In this document: in pieces, positions 1 through 8,660 of the stretch
Numbering within the stretch: position 1 is the stretch's first letter
How the letters are laid out: every line of letters starts with the position of its first letter
Assembly: GCA_046263755.1 (NCBI GenBank)
Contig: JBJYZC010000007.1
Coordinates: forward strand, 1 to 64,000
Source of the DNA: Lachnocurva sp029100405
GTDB taxonomy: Bacteria; Bacillota; Clostridia; Lachnospirales; Lachnospiraceae
Direction: 5' to 3'
DNA: 64,000 nucleotides
Notes under the pieces: generated by a model
What the model saw: only the letters and a program-made list of their open reading frames with translations
The model's database searches: none
What the model was told of the DNA's origin: nothing
Program-made: the position numbers and the translations under genes

Positions 1-65
1 CCGTAGGCAAGGCTTCCATTTCAGACAAGTTTACGCAGCATTACGCTTTTCGCGAGATAAAAACA

Positions 66-106
66 AAGCCGGAATCCTAGATGTATACTGGGATTGCGGC
101 TTTTTA
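66..106 (+). terminator. Probable rho-independent terminator
   Basis: An imperfect stem (AAAGCCG and AATCC pairing with GGATT and CGGCTTT) is followed by a T run. It probably ends a plus-strand gene lying mostly outside the window. The stem has one mismatch and a 12-base loop, so this is a moderate call. Confidence 0.5.
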
Positions 107-164
107 GGTGTCAAAGATGGGAGTATATAGAACTTTCGATGACATTGCAAATATTTTTTTCAGA

Positions 165-229
165 GTCGGTGGCAACTGTCGATGGAACAAGTCGAGGGCA
201 CAAGTCGATGGCACAAGTCATGGCACCCA
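165..229. repeat. 13-bp tandem repeat, five copies
   Basis: Five consecutive imperfect copies of a unit like GTCGATGGCACAA start at 165, 178, 191, 204 and 217. No gene overlaps it. It lies between the upstream terminator and the dispersed 71-bp element. Function unknown. Confidence 0.75.
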
Positions 230-326
230 AAATGGAATGACCTGAAGTCCAGATCTATGCAAAATTGTTTTTTGCTTCCCTACCTGCAGCATCGGAAACG
301 TATCCAAACCACCGATCCTTATTGGA

Positions 327-640
327 ATTCGATATTTGAAAAAATTTCAAAATGATGCGTGTTCTGTGCCCAGAAATGCCTCCTAATCAGCCATAATATT
401 CGATATAGAAAATCTTTTCATTTTCATGCTATAAAACAGCCTAAAAAACACGCATAATTCTCAAAAGATTTCATATATCGAATATTTGACCCGAAATCAG
501 GCCTGCCGCCCACAAAAAATACGCATGATTTTGAAAAGTTTTCATATATCGAATATTCGACCTGAAATCAGGCCTGCCGCCCACAGGAAATACGCATAAT
601 TTTGAAAAGTTTTCATATATCGAAATGTCTCACTTCCACT
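327..640 (+). repeat. Dispersed intergenic element, copy A (three 71-bp repeats plus inverted arms)
   Basis: Three direct repeats have their CGCAT cores at 451, 522 and 593, exactly 71 bp apart. Each runs CGCAT, an AT-rich run, AAAAG, then TTTCATATATCGAA. Upstream lies an inverted arm at 398-418 that can pair with 463-483, and a second inverted core (ATGCGTG) near 354-361. The same architecture, including the 71-bp period and a loop containing CATGCTATAAAA, recurs at 49503-49812. No convincing coding frame is present. It sits just upstream of the trp T-box. I do not recognise a named family; a MITE-like element or structured RNA is possible. Confidence 0.8.
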
Positions 641-715
641 TGACAGCCTCCCGCAAATGGTGCTTTAATAACAAATAATTTCATACGTCAACAAATCAAA
701 CCGTTGAAGTGGAGA

Positions 716-1125
716 TAAAACGAAAGGGGCACTCACAGAGAGTCCGGGCGGCTGAGAGCCGGACAGAACGCTGATTCGTAAATGGACCACTGAGGGCAGG
801 GTGAACGCCGAAGAAGAGATCGTATCTGGAGATCGTATCTGATAAACAGATCATTTCTTCCAATCACAGGCAAGTAGCTTCTGACGTAAGGCATACGTTA
901 GTTGCCGGAGATATGTTGGTATCTCATGAGTGTGTGGAGACACAAAGCAAGGTGGCACCACGGGTATCAGACCAATGATATAATAGCTAATAGCTTTGAT
1001 ATTGGAAGACCTGCCGGTCTTTTTGATATCGGCTCTATAGCTCTATATCTATAAGATCGAACAGACCCGCCCTTGGCAGAATCAATCTGAACAATCAGAT
1101 TCTTTCTGTCAAGGGCGGTTTTTTT
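716..1125 (+). promoter_or_regulatory. T-box leader RNA, probably tRNA-Trp responsive
   Basis: The leader of trpE carries a canonical T-box core, GGTGGCACCACGGG, at 951-964. Its TGGC bulge would pair with a tRNA ending GCCA, which fits the discriminator G of tRNA-Trp. An AGAGAG motif and GC-rich Stem I-like sequence lie at about 737-775. A TGG triplet at 783-785 is a candidate specifier codon, but I could not fold Stem I to prove this. The leader ends in a strong terminator at 1067-1125. A smaller hairpin (AAGACC/GGTCTT followed by Ts) lies at about 1006-1026. Uncharged tRNA-Trp would stabilise antitermination and let trpEG be transcribed. Confidence 0.88.
1067..1125 (+). terminator. T-box regulated terminator of trpEG
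   Basis: A 15-bp stem starts CCGCCCTTG and closes with CAAGGGCGG, with further pairing inside, followed by seven Ts. It ends 29 bases before the trpE start codon and is the likely attenuation point of the T-box leader. It sits about 100 bases downstream of the T-box core, farther than is usual. Confidence 0.85.
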
Positions 1126-1154
1126 GCATTTCAAAACAAAAGAAAGGAGACAAT

Positions 1155-2624
1155 ATGAAGCAGACATCCTACGAAGAGGTCAGAAAAATCGCAGCCTCCG
1201 GAGATTACAAACGGATCCCCGTGACAAGGGAGATTCTTTCGGACATTCGAACGCCGGTGGAGACTCTTCGGGCCCTTTTGAATGTCACAAGCCACTGCTT
1301 TCTCTTGGAGAGCGTTGAGGACAGCCGACAGATGGGGCGTTATACTTTCCTGGGCTATGATCCTACGATGGAGATCTCATGCAAGGATCACCTTTTGACC
1401 ATCAAGGCGGGCGGGACCATTCAAATGAAGGTGGACCATCCCGGTCCCTACATCCAGAAGATCATTCAGGACAATCGCTCTCCCCGCCTGCCGGGCCTTC
1501 CGAGCCTGACCGGCGGCCTGGTCGGCTACTTCTCCTACGACTACATCCAATATGGGGAACCTGCTCTGAAGCTTTCTGCAAAGGATGAGAACCAATTCTG
1601 CGATGTCAATCTCATGCTGTTTGATAAGCTGATCTGCTATGACAATTATCGGCAGAAGATCCTTTTGATCGTCAATATTTTGACGGAGGACATGGAAACC
1701 GCCTACCAGAAGGCCCTTCTGGATCTCAATGTCATGGAGGAGATCATACGAAAGGGAAAACCGAAGCAGATTCAGAAAGGCCATCTTCTGGAGCCCTTGA
1801 AGCCCAAGCTTTCCCTGGAAGAATTTACAGAGAAAGTCGAGAAAATCAAGTATCACATTCATGAAGGGGATATCTTCCAGCTGGTTTTCTCCAATCCCAT
1901 GGAAGCCCGCTACGAGGGCAGTCTCCTCGACACTTATCGCGTGCTTCGAACCACAAACCCCTCGCCCTATATGTTCTACTTCTCCGGCGATGATGTGGAG
2001 ATCGCCGGAAGTTCCCCGGAAACCCTGGTCAAGGTCTCTAACGGCGAGATCCGGACCTTTCCTCTGGCCGGAACAAGACCGCGCGGGCGGGATGAAAAGG
2101 AAGACCAGAGGCTTGAAAAGGAGCTTTTGTCAGATGAAAAAGAGCGGGCCGAGCACAACATGCTGGTGGATCTGGGCAGAAATGACCTGGGACGTCTCTG
2201 CAAATTCGGAAGTGTTCAGGTCGAGAAATATATGGCGATCGAAAAATATTCTCACGTCATGCACATCGGCTCCGAAGTAAAAGGGATCCTTCGGGAGGAT
2301 AAAAAGCCGATCGATGCGATCGATTCCGTGCTTCCGGCTGGGACCTTGTCCGGGGCGCCGAAGTTTCGAGCCATGGAATTAATCAACGAACTGGAAAATG
2401 ACCGGAGAGGAATCTACGGCGGTGCCATCGGTTATGTAGACTTCACCGGAAACCTGGATGTCTGCATTGCCATCCGGCTGGCCTATAAGAGAAATGGCAA
2501 GGTCTTTGTTCGATCCGGAGCTGGAATCGTAGCAGACAGCATTGCAAAAAATGAGTACAAGGAATGCCAGAACAAGGCAAAAGCAGTCGTTGAAGCCATT
2601 CAGAAAGCGGAGGAAGAAGAATGA
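1155..2624 (+). CDS. trpE: Anthranilate synthase component I
   Basis: Converts chorismate and ammonia (from TrpG) to anthranilate, the first step of tryptophan synthesis, in the cytoplasm. The 489-residue length is normal. The N-terminal LLES motif, part of the tryptophan feedback pocket, is present. The chorismate-binding half carries the conserved TFPLAGTRPRG, LVDLGRNDLGR and GTLSGAPK blocks. The ATG follows AGAAAGGAGACAAT, a good ribosome site. The stop overlaps the trpG start by four bases (ATGA), so the two subunits are translationally coupled. Expression is governed by the T-box upstream. PabB is less likely because of the LLES motif and the T-box. Confidence 0.96.
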   Translation: MKQTSYEEVRKIAASGDYKRIPVTREILSDIRTPVETLRALLNVTSHCFLLESVEDSRQMGRYTFLGYDPTMEISCKDHLLTIKAGGTIQMKVDHPGPYIQKIIQDNRSPRLPGLPSLTGGLVGYFSYDYIQYGEPALKLSAKDENQFCDVNLMLFDKLICYDNYRQKILLIVNILTEDMETAYQKALLDLNVMEEIIRKGKPKQIQKGHLLEPLKPKLSLEEFTEKVEKIKYHIHEGDIFQLVFSNPMEARYEGSLLDTYRVLRTTNPSPYMFYFSGDDVEIAGSSPETLVKVSNGEIRTFPLAGTRPRGRDEKEDQRLEKELLSDEKERAEHNMLVDLGRNDLGRLCKFGSVQVEKYMAIEKYSHVMHIGSEVKGILREDKKPIDAIDSVLPAGTLSGAPKFRAMELINELENDRRGIYGGAIGYVDFTGNLDVCIAIRLAYKRNGKVFVRSGAGIVADSIAKNEYKECQNKAKAVVEAIQKAEEEE

Positions 2625-3205
2625 TTCTCTTGATTGATAATTATGACAGTTTTTCCTATAACCTCTATCAATTGATCGGTTCTCTGGATCCGGACATCAC
2701 TGTCATTCGAAATGACGAGAAAAGCATCCCGGCGATCCGGGAAATGAAGCCCGACTGCATCATTTTATCTCCCGGTCCCGGAAAGCCTTCCGATGCAGGT
2801 GTCTGTGAAGATGTGGTCCGAAAACTCGGTGGCCAGATCCCCATTTTGGGCGTCTGCCTGGGCCATCAGGCCATCTGCGAAGCAGAGGGCGCGACCATTT
2901 CTTATGCCAAAGAGTTAATGCACGGGAAACAGTCGAAAGTCAAACTGGACCTGTCGTCTCCAATCTTCACCGGCCTGCCCGAAGAAGTTACTGTAGGTCG
3001 TTACCATTCCCTGGCTGTTATGGAAAAGACCCTGCCGGCCGGATTGAAAGAAATCGCACGGGCAGATGACGGCGAGGTCATGGCTGTAGCCAATGAAAAG
3101 AAGATGTTATACGGCCTTCAATTTCATCCGGAGTCTATCATGACAGAGGAAGGGCAAAGGATGCTGGAGAATTTCTTGAAGATTGCGGATCTAGGGGAGA
3201 GGTAA
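2621..3205 (+). CDS. trpG: Anthranilate synthase component II, glutamine amidotransferase
   Basis: Class I glutamine amidotransferase that supplies ammonia to TrpE. It has the oxyanion block SPGPGKP, the nucleophile Cys in GVCLGHQ and the His-Glu pair in QFHPES, so the triad is complete in 194 residues. It starts inside the trpE stop. No trpD, C, F, B or A follows: the next 400 bases hold a transposase remnant and then a CRISPR array, so this two-gene operon looks cut short or was always separate. The protein could also serve as PabA in folate synthesis, as in organisms with a shared subunit. Confidence 0.95.
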   Translation: MILLIDNYDSFSYNLYQLIGSLDPDITVIRNDEKSIPAIREMKPDCIILSPGPGKPSDAGVCEDVVRKLGGQIPILGVCLGHQAICEAEGATISYAKELMHGKQSKVKLDLSSPIFTGLPEEVTVGRYHSLAVMEKTLPAGLKEIARADDGEVMAVANEKKMLYGLQFHPESIMTEEGQRMLENFLKIADLGER

Positions 3206-3400
3206 TAGGAGGAAAACAAAGTATCTTGAGGCAGTTTACGATAGAGTACAATAATGTTCGCAAAAACTGAATAGCAATGTAAAAATCATCGAGGCTCATG
3301 TAGAATGATTTGCGACGAAACAAACAACTACAAAGAAGAACTCTCGATGGCTCAGAAACAGAGTAACACAAAGCTTTCCACTTAACTATTTAGTTTTATG
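3206..3400. other. Intergenic spacer after trpG, no gene seen
   Basis: No coding frame or RNA gene is convincing here. The stretch leads into the transposase remnant at about 3400-3567. It may be decayed insertion-sequence DNA but shows no recognisable terminal inverted repeat. Confidence 0.4.
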
Positions 3401-3567
3401 AATCTGCCCGATCCTATGTTCAGCATGTTTTAATCTTCCCGAATGAATCCTCCTATGTCCGGCTGGTGACAGCGTATCTGATGGAATACTCGGAGGACTG
3501 GTCAACATCCAGAGCATATATCAAAGAGGAATCAATTTCACGACTGTTACCTAAAGATGCTGCATAA
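3400..3567 (+). pseudogene. C-terminal remnant of an IS256-type (mutator) transposase
   Basis: The frame ending at the TAA at 3565-3567 reads IFPNESSYVRLV, then a YLMEYSEDW block and a short RAYI tail. This matches the conserved end of IS256-family transposases (FPN, then RL, then L-E and W). The frame is open only from about 3430. Upstream there is no intact DDE catalytic region, so the gene is a fragment. It lies between trpG and the oldest end of the CRISPR array, so an insertion or IS-mediated rearrangement may have brought the island next to trpEG. The family assignment is from memory of the motif. Confidence 0.6.
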
Positions 3568-3602
3568 TCATTCAACTATGGGTCTGGATGGTTTTTTCGA
3601 AC

Positions 3603-6600
3603 ATTCCTTGAAATCATCCTCTGCGATGGGCTTCACACGTCTGCAAGTTCCATCTGAATATCAGTCATCATTTCAATAAAAGCCCCTCTGCGAGGGGCTT
3701 CTGAACTCGTAGCGTTCATTCGTTGTCAGGGACTTATTTCAATACCAGCCCCTCTGCGAGGGGCTTCCATCTCCTGGCCTGTCATCCAGGTCGTGTCCTC
3801 ATTTCAATACCAGCCCCTCTGCGAGGGGCTTCTAAGAGAAATTATATAGACTGTCTTAGATTCTAAATTTCAATACCAGCCCCTCTACGAGGGGCTTCCT
3901 GTCTGGCCAGTATCAGGAAAGCTGGTCTGAAAATTTCAATACCAGCCCCTCTGCGAGGGGCTTCCGGTGTCGTGAAGATCTTGTCCATGTTGTTAAAATT
4001 TCAATACCAGCCCCTCTGCGAGGGGCTTCCGCCACGCCGATCGGGCGCGCGATGATGTACGTATTTCAATACCAGCCCCTCTGCGAGGGGCTTCGAGTGC
4101 TCCGGCTCTGTCAGATGTCTCAGTCTTATTTCAATACCAGTCCCTCTGCGAGGGGCTTCCGAAAGCTCCGAAGAAGCACGTGGTCAGTGTGATTTCAATA
4201 CCAGCCCCTCTGCGAGGGGCTTCGCGTAGGCCTCGGTCATTTTAACAAGCTCCTGATTTCAATACCAGCCCCTCTGCGAGGGGCTTCGTACCCATTCTTT
4301 TGAGATGCTGCCAGGTCTTCATTTCAATACCAGCCCCTCTGCGAGGGGCTTCGGTCTTTCTTCGCGCCTGCCGCTGCCAAGATCTATTTCAATACCAGCC
4401 CCTCTGCGAGGGGCTTCAAGAACCCTCTCGGCATCTTTCCTTTTATCTGCAATTTCAATACCAGCCCCTCTGCGAGGGGCTTCAATGTCAAACAGTTCCT
4501 TCAAGAACTTGATGCCATTTCAATACCAGCCCCTCTGCGAGGGGCTTCCTCTTCCTCGGTTAACTGAGGATTCTTTTCATCTATTTCAATACCAGCCCCT
4601 CTGCGAGGGGCTTCCACGGCTGCTGGAAGGTCACACTTTTGCTAAAAATTTCAATACCAGCCCCTCTGCGAGGGGCTTCCTTTGCCGGACTGGTGCATCC
4701 CGCGTCGGTATAATTTCAATACCAGCCCCTCTGCGAGGGGCTTCAGTAACCTCACAATGGTTTCAAAGATCTTCGACAAATTTCAATACCAGCCCCTCTG
4801 CGAGGGGCTTCGTTAGCCGATAGTTCAGTTCTGGATTATTCTTCATTTCAATACCAGCCCCTCTGCGAGGGGCTTCCGGTTCCTGCCTTTATTTCAAGCC
4901 GAAATTTGTATTTCAATACCAGCCCCTCTGCGAGGGGCTTCTGATCGATCCTACATAATAATTTCCAACGAGATTTCAATACCAGCCCCTCTGCGAGGGG
5001 CTTCGAAGGGGAACAACGCAGACAACTTCTATGTCGGAATTTCAATACCAGCCCCTCTGCGAGGGGCTTCAAATGACATGCACGGCAAACTGGGATAATG
5101 TTGTATTTCAATACCAGCCCCTCTGCGAGGGGCTTCCAATTTCATCCGTTATATTCTCTACTTGATTTATTTCAATACCAGCCCCTCTGCGAGGGGCTTC
5201 GCAACATGAGCCACGCCGCGTGGAGCTACATAATTTCAATACCAGCCCCTCTGCGAGGGGCTTCTTAGACATGAAGGCGCATCCGCCTTTTCTGATTGCA
5301 TTTCAATACCAGCCCCTCTGCGAGGGGCTTCCTTATCGTCCGCCTGGTAATATCCGTCGTCGTAATTTCAATACCAGCCCATCTGCGAGGGGCTTCGATC
5401 TTTTGGTCGGCTTGCATATCGTTGGATCCATTTCAATACCAGCCCCTCTGCGAGGGGCTTCTACCATTCAGTGTTTTCAACGGTTTGCAAGTGGATTTCA
5501 ATACCAGCCCCTCTGCGAGGGGCTTCTTTCTTAACTTGTTTTTTATGATCGGTTTTATCCATTTCAATACCAGCCCCTCTGCGAGGGGCTTCAAAACTAA
5601 CTTTTAACAAAAAACTTTTTGTTATATTTCAATACCAGCCCCTCTGCGAGGGGCTTCGGAAATCAGATGATAAATGTTGAAAACATTAGTGTATTTCAAT
5701 ACCAGCCCCTCTGCGAGGGGCTTCAGGCCATTCCATGGAACCAAAGATCTGTGATGGTATTTCAATACCAGCCCCTCTGCGAGGGGCTTCCTCGATTGCA
5801 TAAAAAGCCGTCATATCTTTATATTTCAATACCAGCCCCTCTGCGAGGGGCTTCTAAAGTCGGTGTATGGTTCGATATGGAAGATGCGATTTCAATACCA
5901 GCCCCTCTGCGAGGGGATTCCCGTCTCGCCTAGTAAATCTGATAAAATGCCGTTATTTCAATACCAGCCCCTCTGCGAGGGGCTTCCGGTGTCAAGAAGA
6001 TCACAAGGCCATCTTCAATAATTTCAATACCAGCCCCTCTGCGAGGGGCTTCTGCGGATACGGCCTTTCCGGTATCCTTATCCATATTTCAATACCAGCC
6101 CCTCTGCGAGGGGCTTCTTAAGAGGTGTAACTATGCGATATATCATATTAATTTCAATACCAGCCCCTCTGCGAGGGGCTTCGTAGATCACATAAAATCA
6201 TGTCTATACTATTAATTTCAATACCAGCCCCTCTGCGAGGGGCTTCAATACGTGGCCGCTCTTATGTACCAGAATACAACGATTTCAATACCAGCCCCTC
6301 TGCGAGGGGCTTCCAAAATGGCCGGAACTCACGGTCAGGTGGTTAAATTTCAATACCAGCCCCTCTGCGAGGGGCTTCCGAAATTACTATAGAAAACATT
6401 TTTCGTATTTAATTTCAATACCAGCCCCTCTGCGAGGGGCTTCTATACTAACTTGTCATAGCCTACAGGTTAGATGTATTTCAATACCAGCCCCTCTGCG
6501 AGGGGCTTCATCTCTGCACGCCTTCGCATATTCCGAAACAAATTTCAATACCAGCCCCTCTGCGAGGGGCTTCATACTGGTCGGGCATGATCAACGATCA

Positions 6601-6835
6601 GAGCGTATTTCAATACCAGCCCCTCTGCGAGGGGCTTCTCGGCCCGACCATAAAAAGAATCTGGGAGACAACCATTTCAATACCAGCCCCTCTGCGAGGG
6701 GCTTCTGATACCGCATGAGTTTCATATTGTCATAGCAATTTCAATACCAGCCCCTCTGCGAGGGGCTTCAAGAGCACCGGACGCAACACGATAGAACCAG
6801 CGAATTTCAATACCAGCCCCTCTGCGAGGGGCTTC
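3603..6835 (-). CRISPR. Type I-C CRISPR array, 49 repeats plus one decayed terminal repeat
   Basis: A 32-bp repeat recurs 49 times from 3670 to 6835 at steps of 63 to 67 bp, giving 48 spacers of 31-35 bp. The plus strand starts ATTTCAATACC and holds the palindrome GCCCCTC-TGC-GAGGGGC. Read on the minus strand the repeat ends in ATTGAAAT, the usual type I-C 5' handle, so the array is transcribed rightward-to-leftward from a leader at 6836-6994. At the far end a degenerate repeat (3603-3634) and a variant repeat (3670) mark the oldest side. Single-base repeat variants sit at 3867, 4128, 5365 and 5889. No two spacers are identical. Confidence 0.98.
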
Positions 6836-6994
6836 AGCAATATTGGACAATTAATCTATTCCAATATTGTATAATACTTATAAAATTGTCGTAAATTAGT
6901 AAAGATTTGACTTAATAAATAAAGATGTGACCTAAATAAATAAACTTATTTTAGCGAGAATCTCCCCAGAAAATCATGTGCACCTCAGATTCTC
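6836..6994 (-). promoter_or_regulatory. CRISPR leader
   Basis: AT-rich spacer between the cas1 stop and the first repeat, on the leader side as judged by repeat orientation and decay at the other end. It contains a perfect 9-bp inverted repeat (CAATATTGG at 6838-6846 and CCAATATTG at 6861-6869) abutting the first repeat. An imperfect direct repeat (AAAGATTTGACTT, AAAGATGTGACCT) lies at about 6902-6944. An 8-bp inverted repeat (GAGAATCT/AGATTCTC) flanks the cas1 stop. It should contain the array promoter and the integration signals, but I cannot fix the -35/-10. Confidence 0.8.
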
Positions 6995-8020
6995 TCATTG
7001 CTTCCAAATAAACGGAGGATATTCCGGAATATCCCCCCGAATATATTGTGATAAAAGCTGAGCCTGCAAATATGGTAAAACTTTCTGTTCGTACTTCTTC
7101 TTATATAAAGGATGCATTATCTCTTTTGCTTTATATTTTTCCCATTCCTGCAGCACTCTTTGTAGTGAAGCATGTTTCAGCCTAATTCCAGCGGCATCTC
7201 TCTGGAAATCATTACCAGAAATCTGTCTTCGATTTATCATTGTAATAACAAATTTATCTACAATACAGGCTCGAAACTCTTCCACAAGATCGCATGCCAA
7301 AGATTTCCTTCCTGCTCTGACGCTATGGAGATATCCCTTATAAACGTCTAATCCATATGCAGCAAGTGCAGCTGCACAGTCTATTGTAAGAAGCGTATAC
7401 AACAGTGACAGTATGGCATTGCAGTTGTTTTCAGGTGGTCTCCGACTTCTCTTCACAAATGACATTGACGCATCTTGACTCTTAAGCATATTGTCAAATA
7501 CAGAGAAATATTCAGAAGCAGCATTTGCCTCGGCAATACGTAGTTCCTCTATACTCTGTAATTCTGGAAGCTTGGAAATATGATTGCTGAGTCTGCCTGC
7601 TAGCTGATATAAGACATCGGCATTTTCATCAGATGCATCTTTCGCACTTCTCATGATCACATTACGAGAATTGTTAAATTTACCCAAAAGGATATTCCGC
7701 ACCAGACAAACATCCCTACCGCAATCTTTTAGTCGATACTGTTTGTCACGCAAATCGACATTTCCGTACCACGTTCCAAAAATATTTCCATAGAGACTAC
7801 CGTACTCAGATACGTACGTCATCAAGATATGATTCTCATTGCAGAATTTTATGACATAGCTTGATATCGTCGCACTACCGAAAACCACGATCTGTTCAAT
7901 TGCAGTTACGGGAACTCTTGTAACAATGGACTTATCTTTCATAAGAGCCAAGGCATCGTGGTCGCAGTGAATATATAAATCATCGCTCGTGATATATATT
8001 GTTTTATTAATTCTTCTCAC
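6995..8020 (-). CDS. cas1: CRISPR integrase Cas1 (type I-C)
   Basis: Metal-dependent integrase that, with Cas2, inserts new spacers at the leader end. The 341 residues include an N-terminal beta domain and the helical catalytic domain. Conserved Glu164 (in RIAEANAASEYF), His232 (in GYLHSVRAGR) and the acidic cluster 244-248 (DLVEE) form the metal site. The start is a GTG at 8020 with a weak ribosome site, which overlaps the end of cas4 by 14 bases. That fits coupled translation with Cas4, which is known to work with Cas1 in PAM-correct spacer selection. It is the last cas gene before the leader. Base composition is clearly more AT-rich than the flanking chromosome. Confidence 0.96.
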   Translation of the reverse strand: MRRINKTIYITSDDLYIHCDHDALALMKDKSIVTRVPVTAIEQIVVFGSATISSYVIKFCNENHILMTYVSEYGSLYGNIFGTWYGNVDLRDKQYRLKDCGRDVCLVRNILLGKFNNSRNVIMRSAKDASDENADVLYQLAGRLSNHISKLPELQSIEELRIAEANAASEYFSVFDNMLKSQDASMSFVKRSRRPPENNCNAILSLLYTLLTIDCAAALAAYGLDVYKGYLHSVRAGRKSLACDLVEEFRACIVDKFVITMINRRQISGNDFQRDAAGIRLKHASLQRVLQEWEKYKAKEIMHPLYKKKYEQKVLPYLQAQLLSQYIRGDIPEYPPFIWKQ

Positions 8021-8660
8021 AATACTGTTCCCAAATATTTCTCATATAACGTAAAATCATCTCCGTTTTGGGATTGCAAATGTCATACATAGAGCATTTC
8101 GGACACCTTTTTTTATATTCTGCTTTAGGTATAAGCTGCCCATCAAGAATATGATTTATTTGAATTAAAATATCCTTAACCTTTTCCCTTGCGGCATCTG
8201 TAATAGGCACTCCAATTCTGGTTTTTGAACCGATATAATAGATCTCGCCTTCTTCAATATGGCAGGCAAACATTTCTTCAAGACACATAGCCTGTGCCGT
8301 TAGCTGAAGATCATATTCTTCATGTCCACGCCCGTATTTCCCATGCTTGAATTCCGTTGGAGTTATTTTGCATTGCTCATTGAGTAATGGGATATAACAT
8401 CCATAACGAGATACCGTACACTTAATCTCATCACAGATCCCAGTCAGATTTAATGTGTTCGAATATACTGAAAAGCCCGTAATACGAATTTCGGAACCTC
8501 TCTTCTCTATTTTGGGTTCATGAACCCGTTGATGCTGAACAGTTCCCTCTGCTGTATAGACATTATCTGCGGCGTACTGCTCTACCGCCTCCAGATAGAG
8601 GCGATGAGGGCAATATGCAAACTGGGTGATCCACGAGATGAGAATTCTTTCATCATCCAT
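8007..8660 (-). CDS. cas4: CRISPR adaptation nuclease Cas4
   Basis: RecB-like iron-sulfur nuclease that trims and orients prespacers for Cas1-Cas2. Cys17 (FAYCPHR) and the C-terminal Cys cluster KRCPKCSMYDIC supply the four iron-sulfur ligands. The nuclease residues appear in GICDEI, PTEFKHGK and the QLTAQ helix. I start it at the ATG at 8660, which shares one base with the cas7 stop (TGATG). A TTG one codon upstream is the alternative. It is 217 residues, normal for Cas4a in type I-C. It is co-transcribed with cas7 and cas1. Confidence 0.95.
   Translation of the reverse strand: MDDERILISWITQFAYCPHRLYLEAVEQYAADNVYTAEGTVQHQRVHEPKIEKRGSEIRITGFSVYSNTLNLTGICDEIKCTVSRYGCYIPLLNEQCKITPTEFKHGKYGRGHEEYDLQLTAQAMCLEEMFACHIEEGEIYYIGSKTRIGVPITDAAREKVKDILIQINHILDGQLIPKAEYKKRCPKCSMYDICNPKTEMILRYMRNIWEQYCEKN

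Noticed and set aside
1..81. Possible C-terminal end of an upstream plus-strand gene (frame ending TAG at 79-81)
   Set aside because: Only about 26 codons, no recognisable motif, and the stop lies within the terminator stem. Other frames are open too.
450..640. 71-bp repeats as a second small CRISPR array
   Set aside because: The segments between repeats are partly conserved, the repeat lacks a short central palindrome, and no cas-type leader is adjacent. The same structure at 49.5 kb includes inverted arms, unlike CRISPR.
3670..6121. Open frames running through the CRISPR array
   Set aside because: They are products of the repeat period (the repeated Phe-Asn-Thr-Ser-type peptide) and have no ribosome sites.
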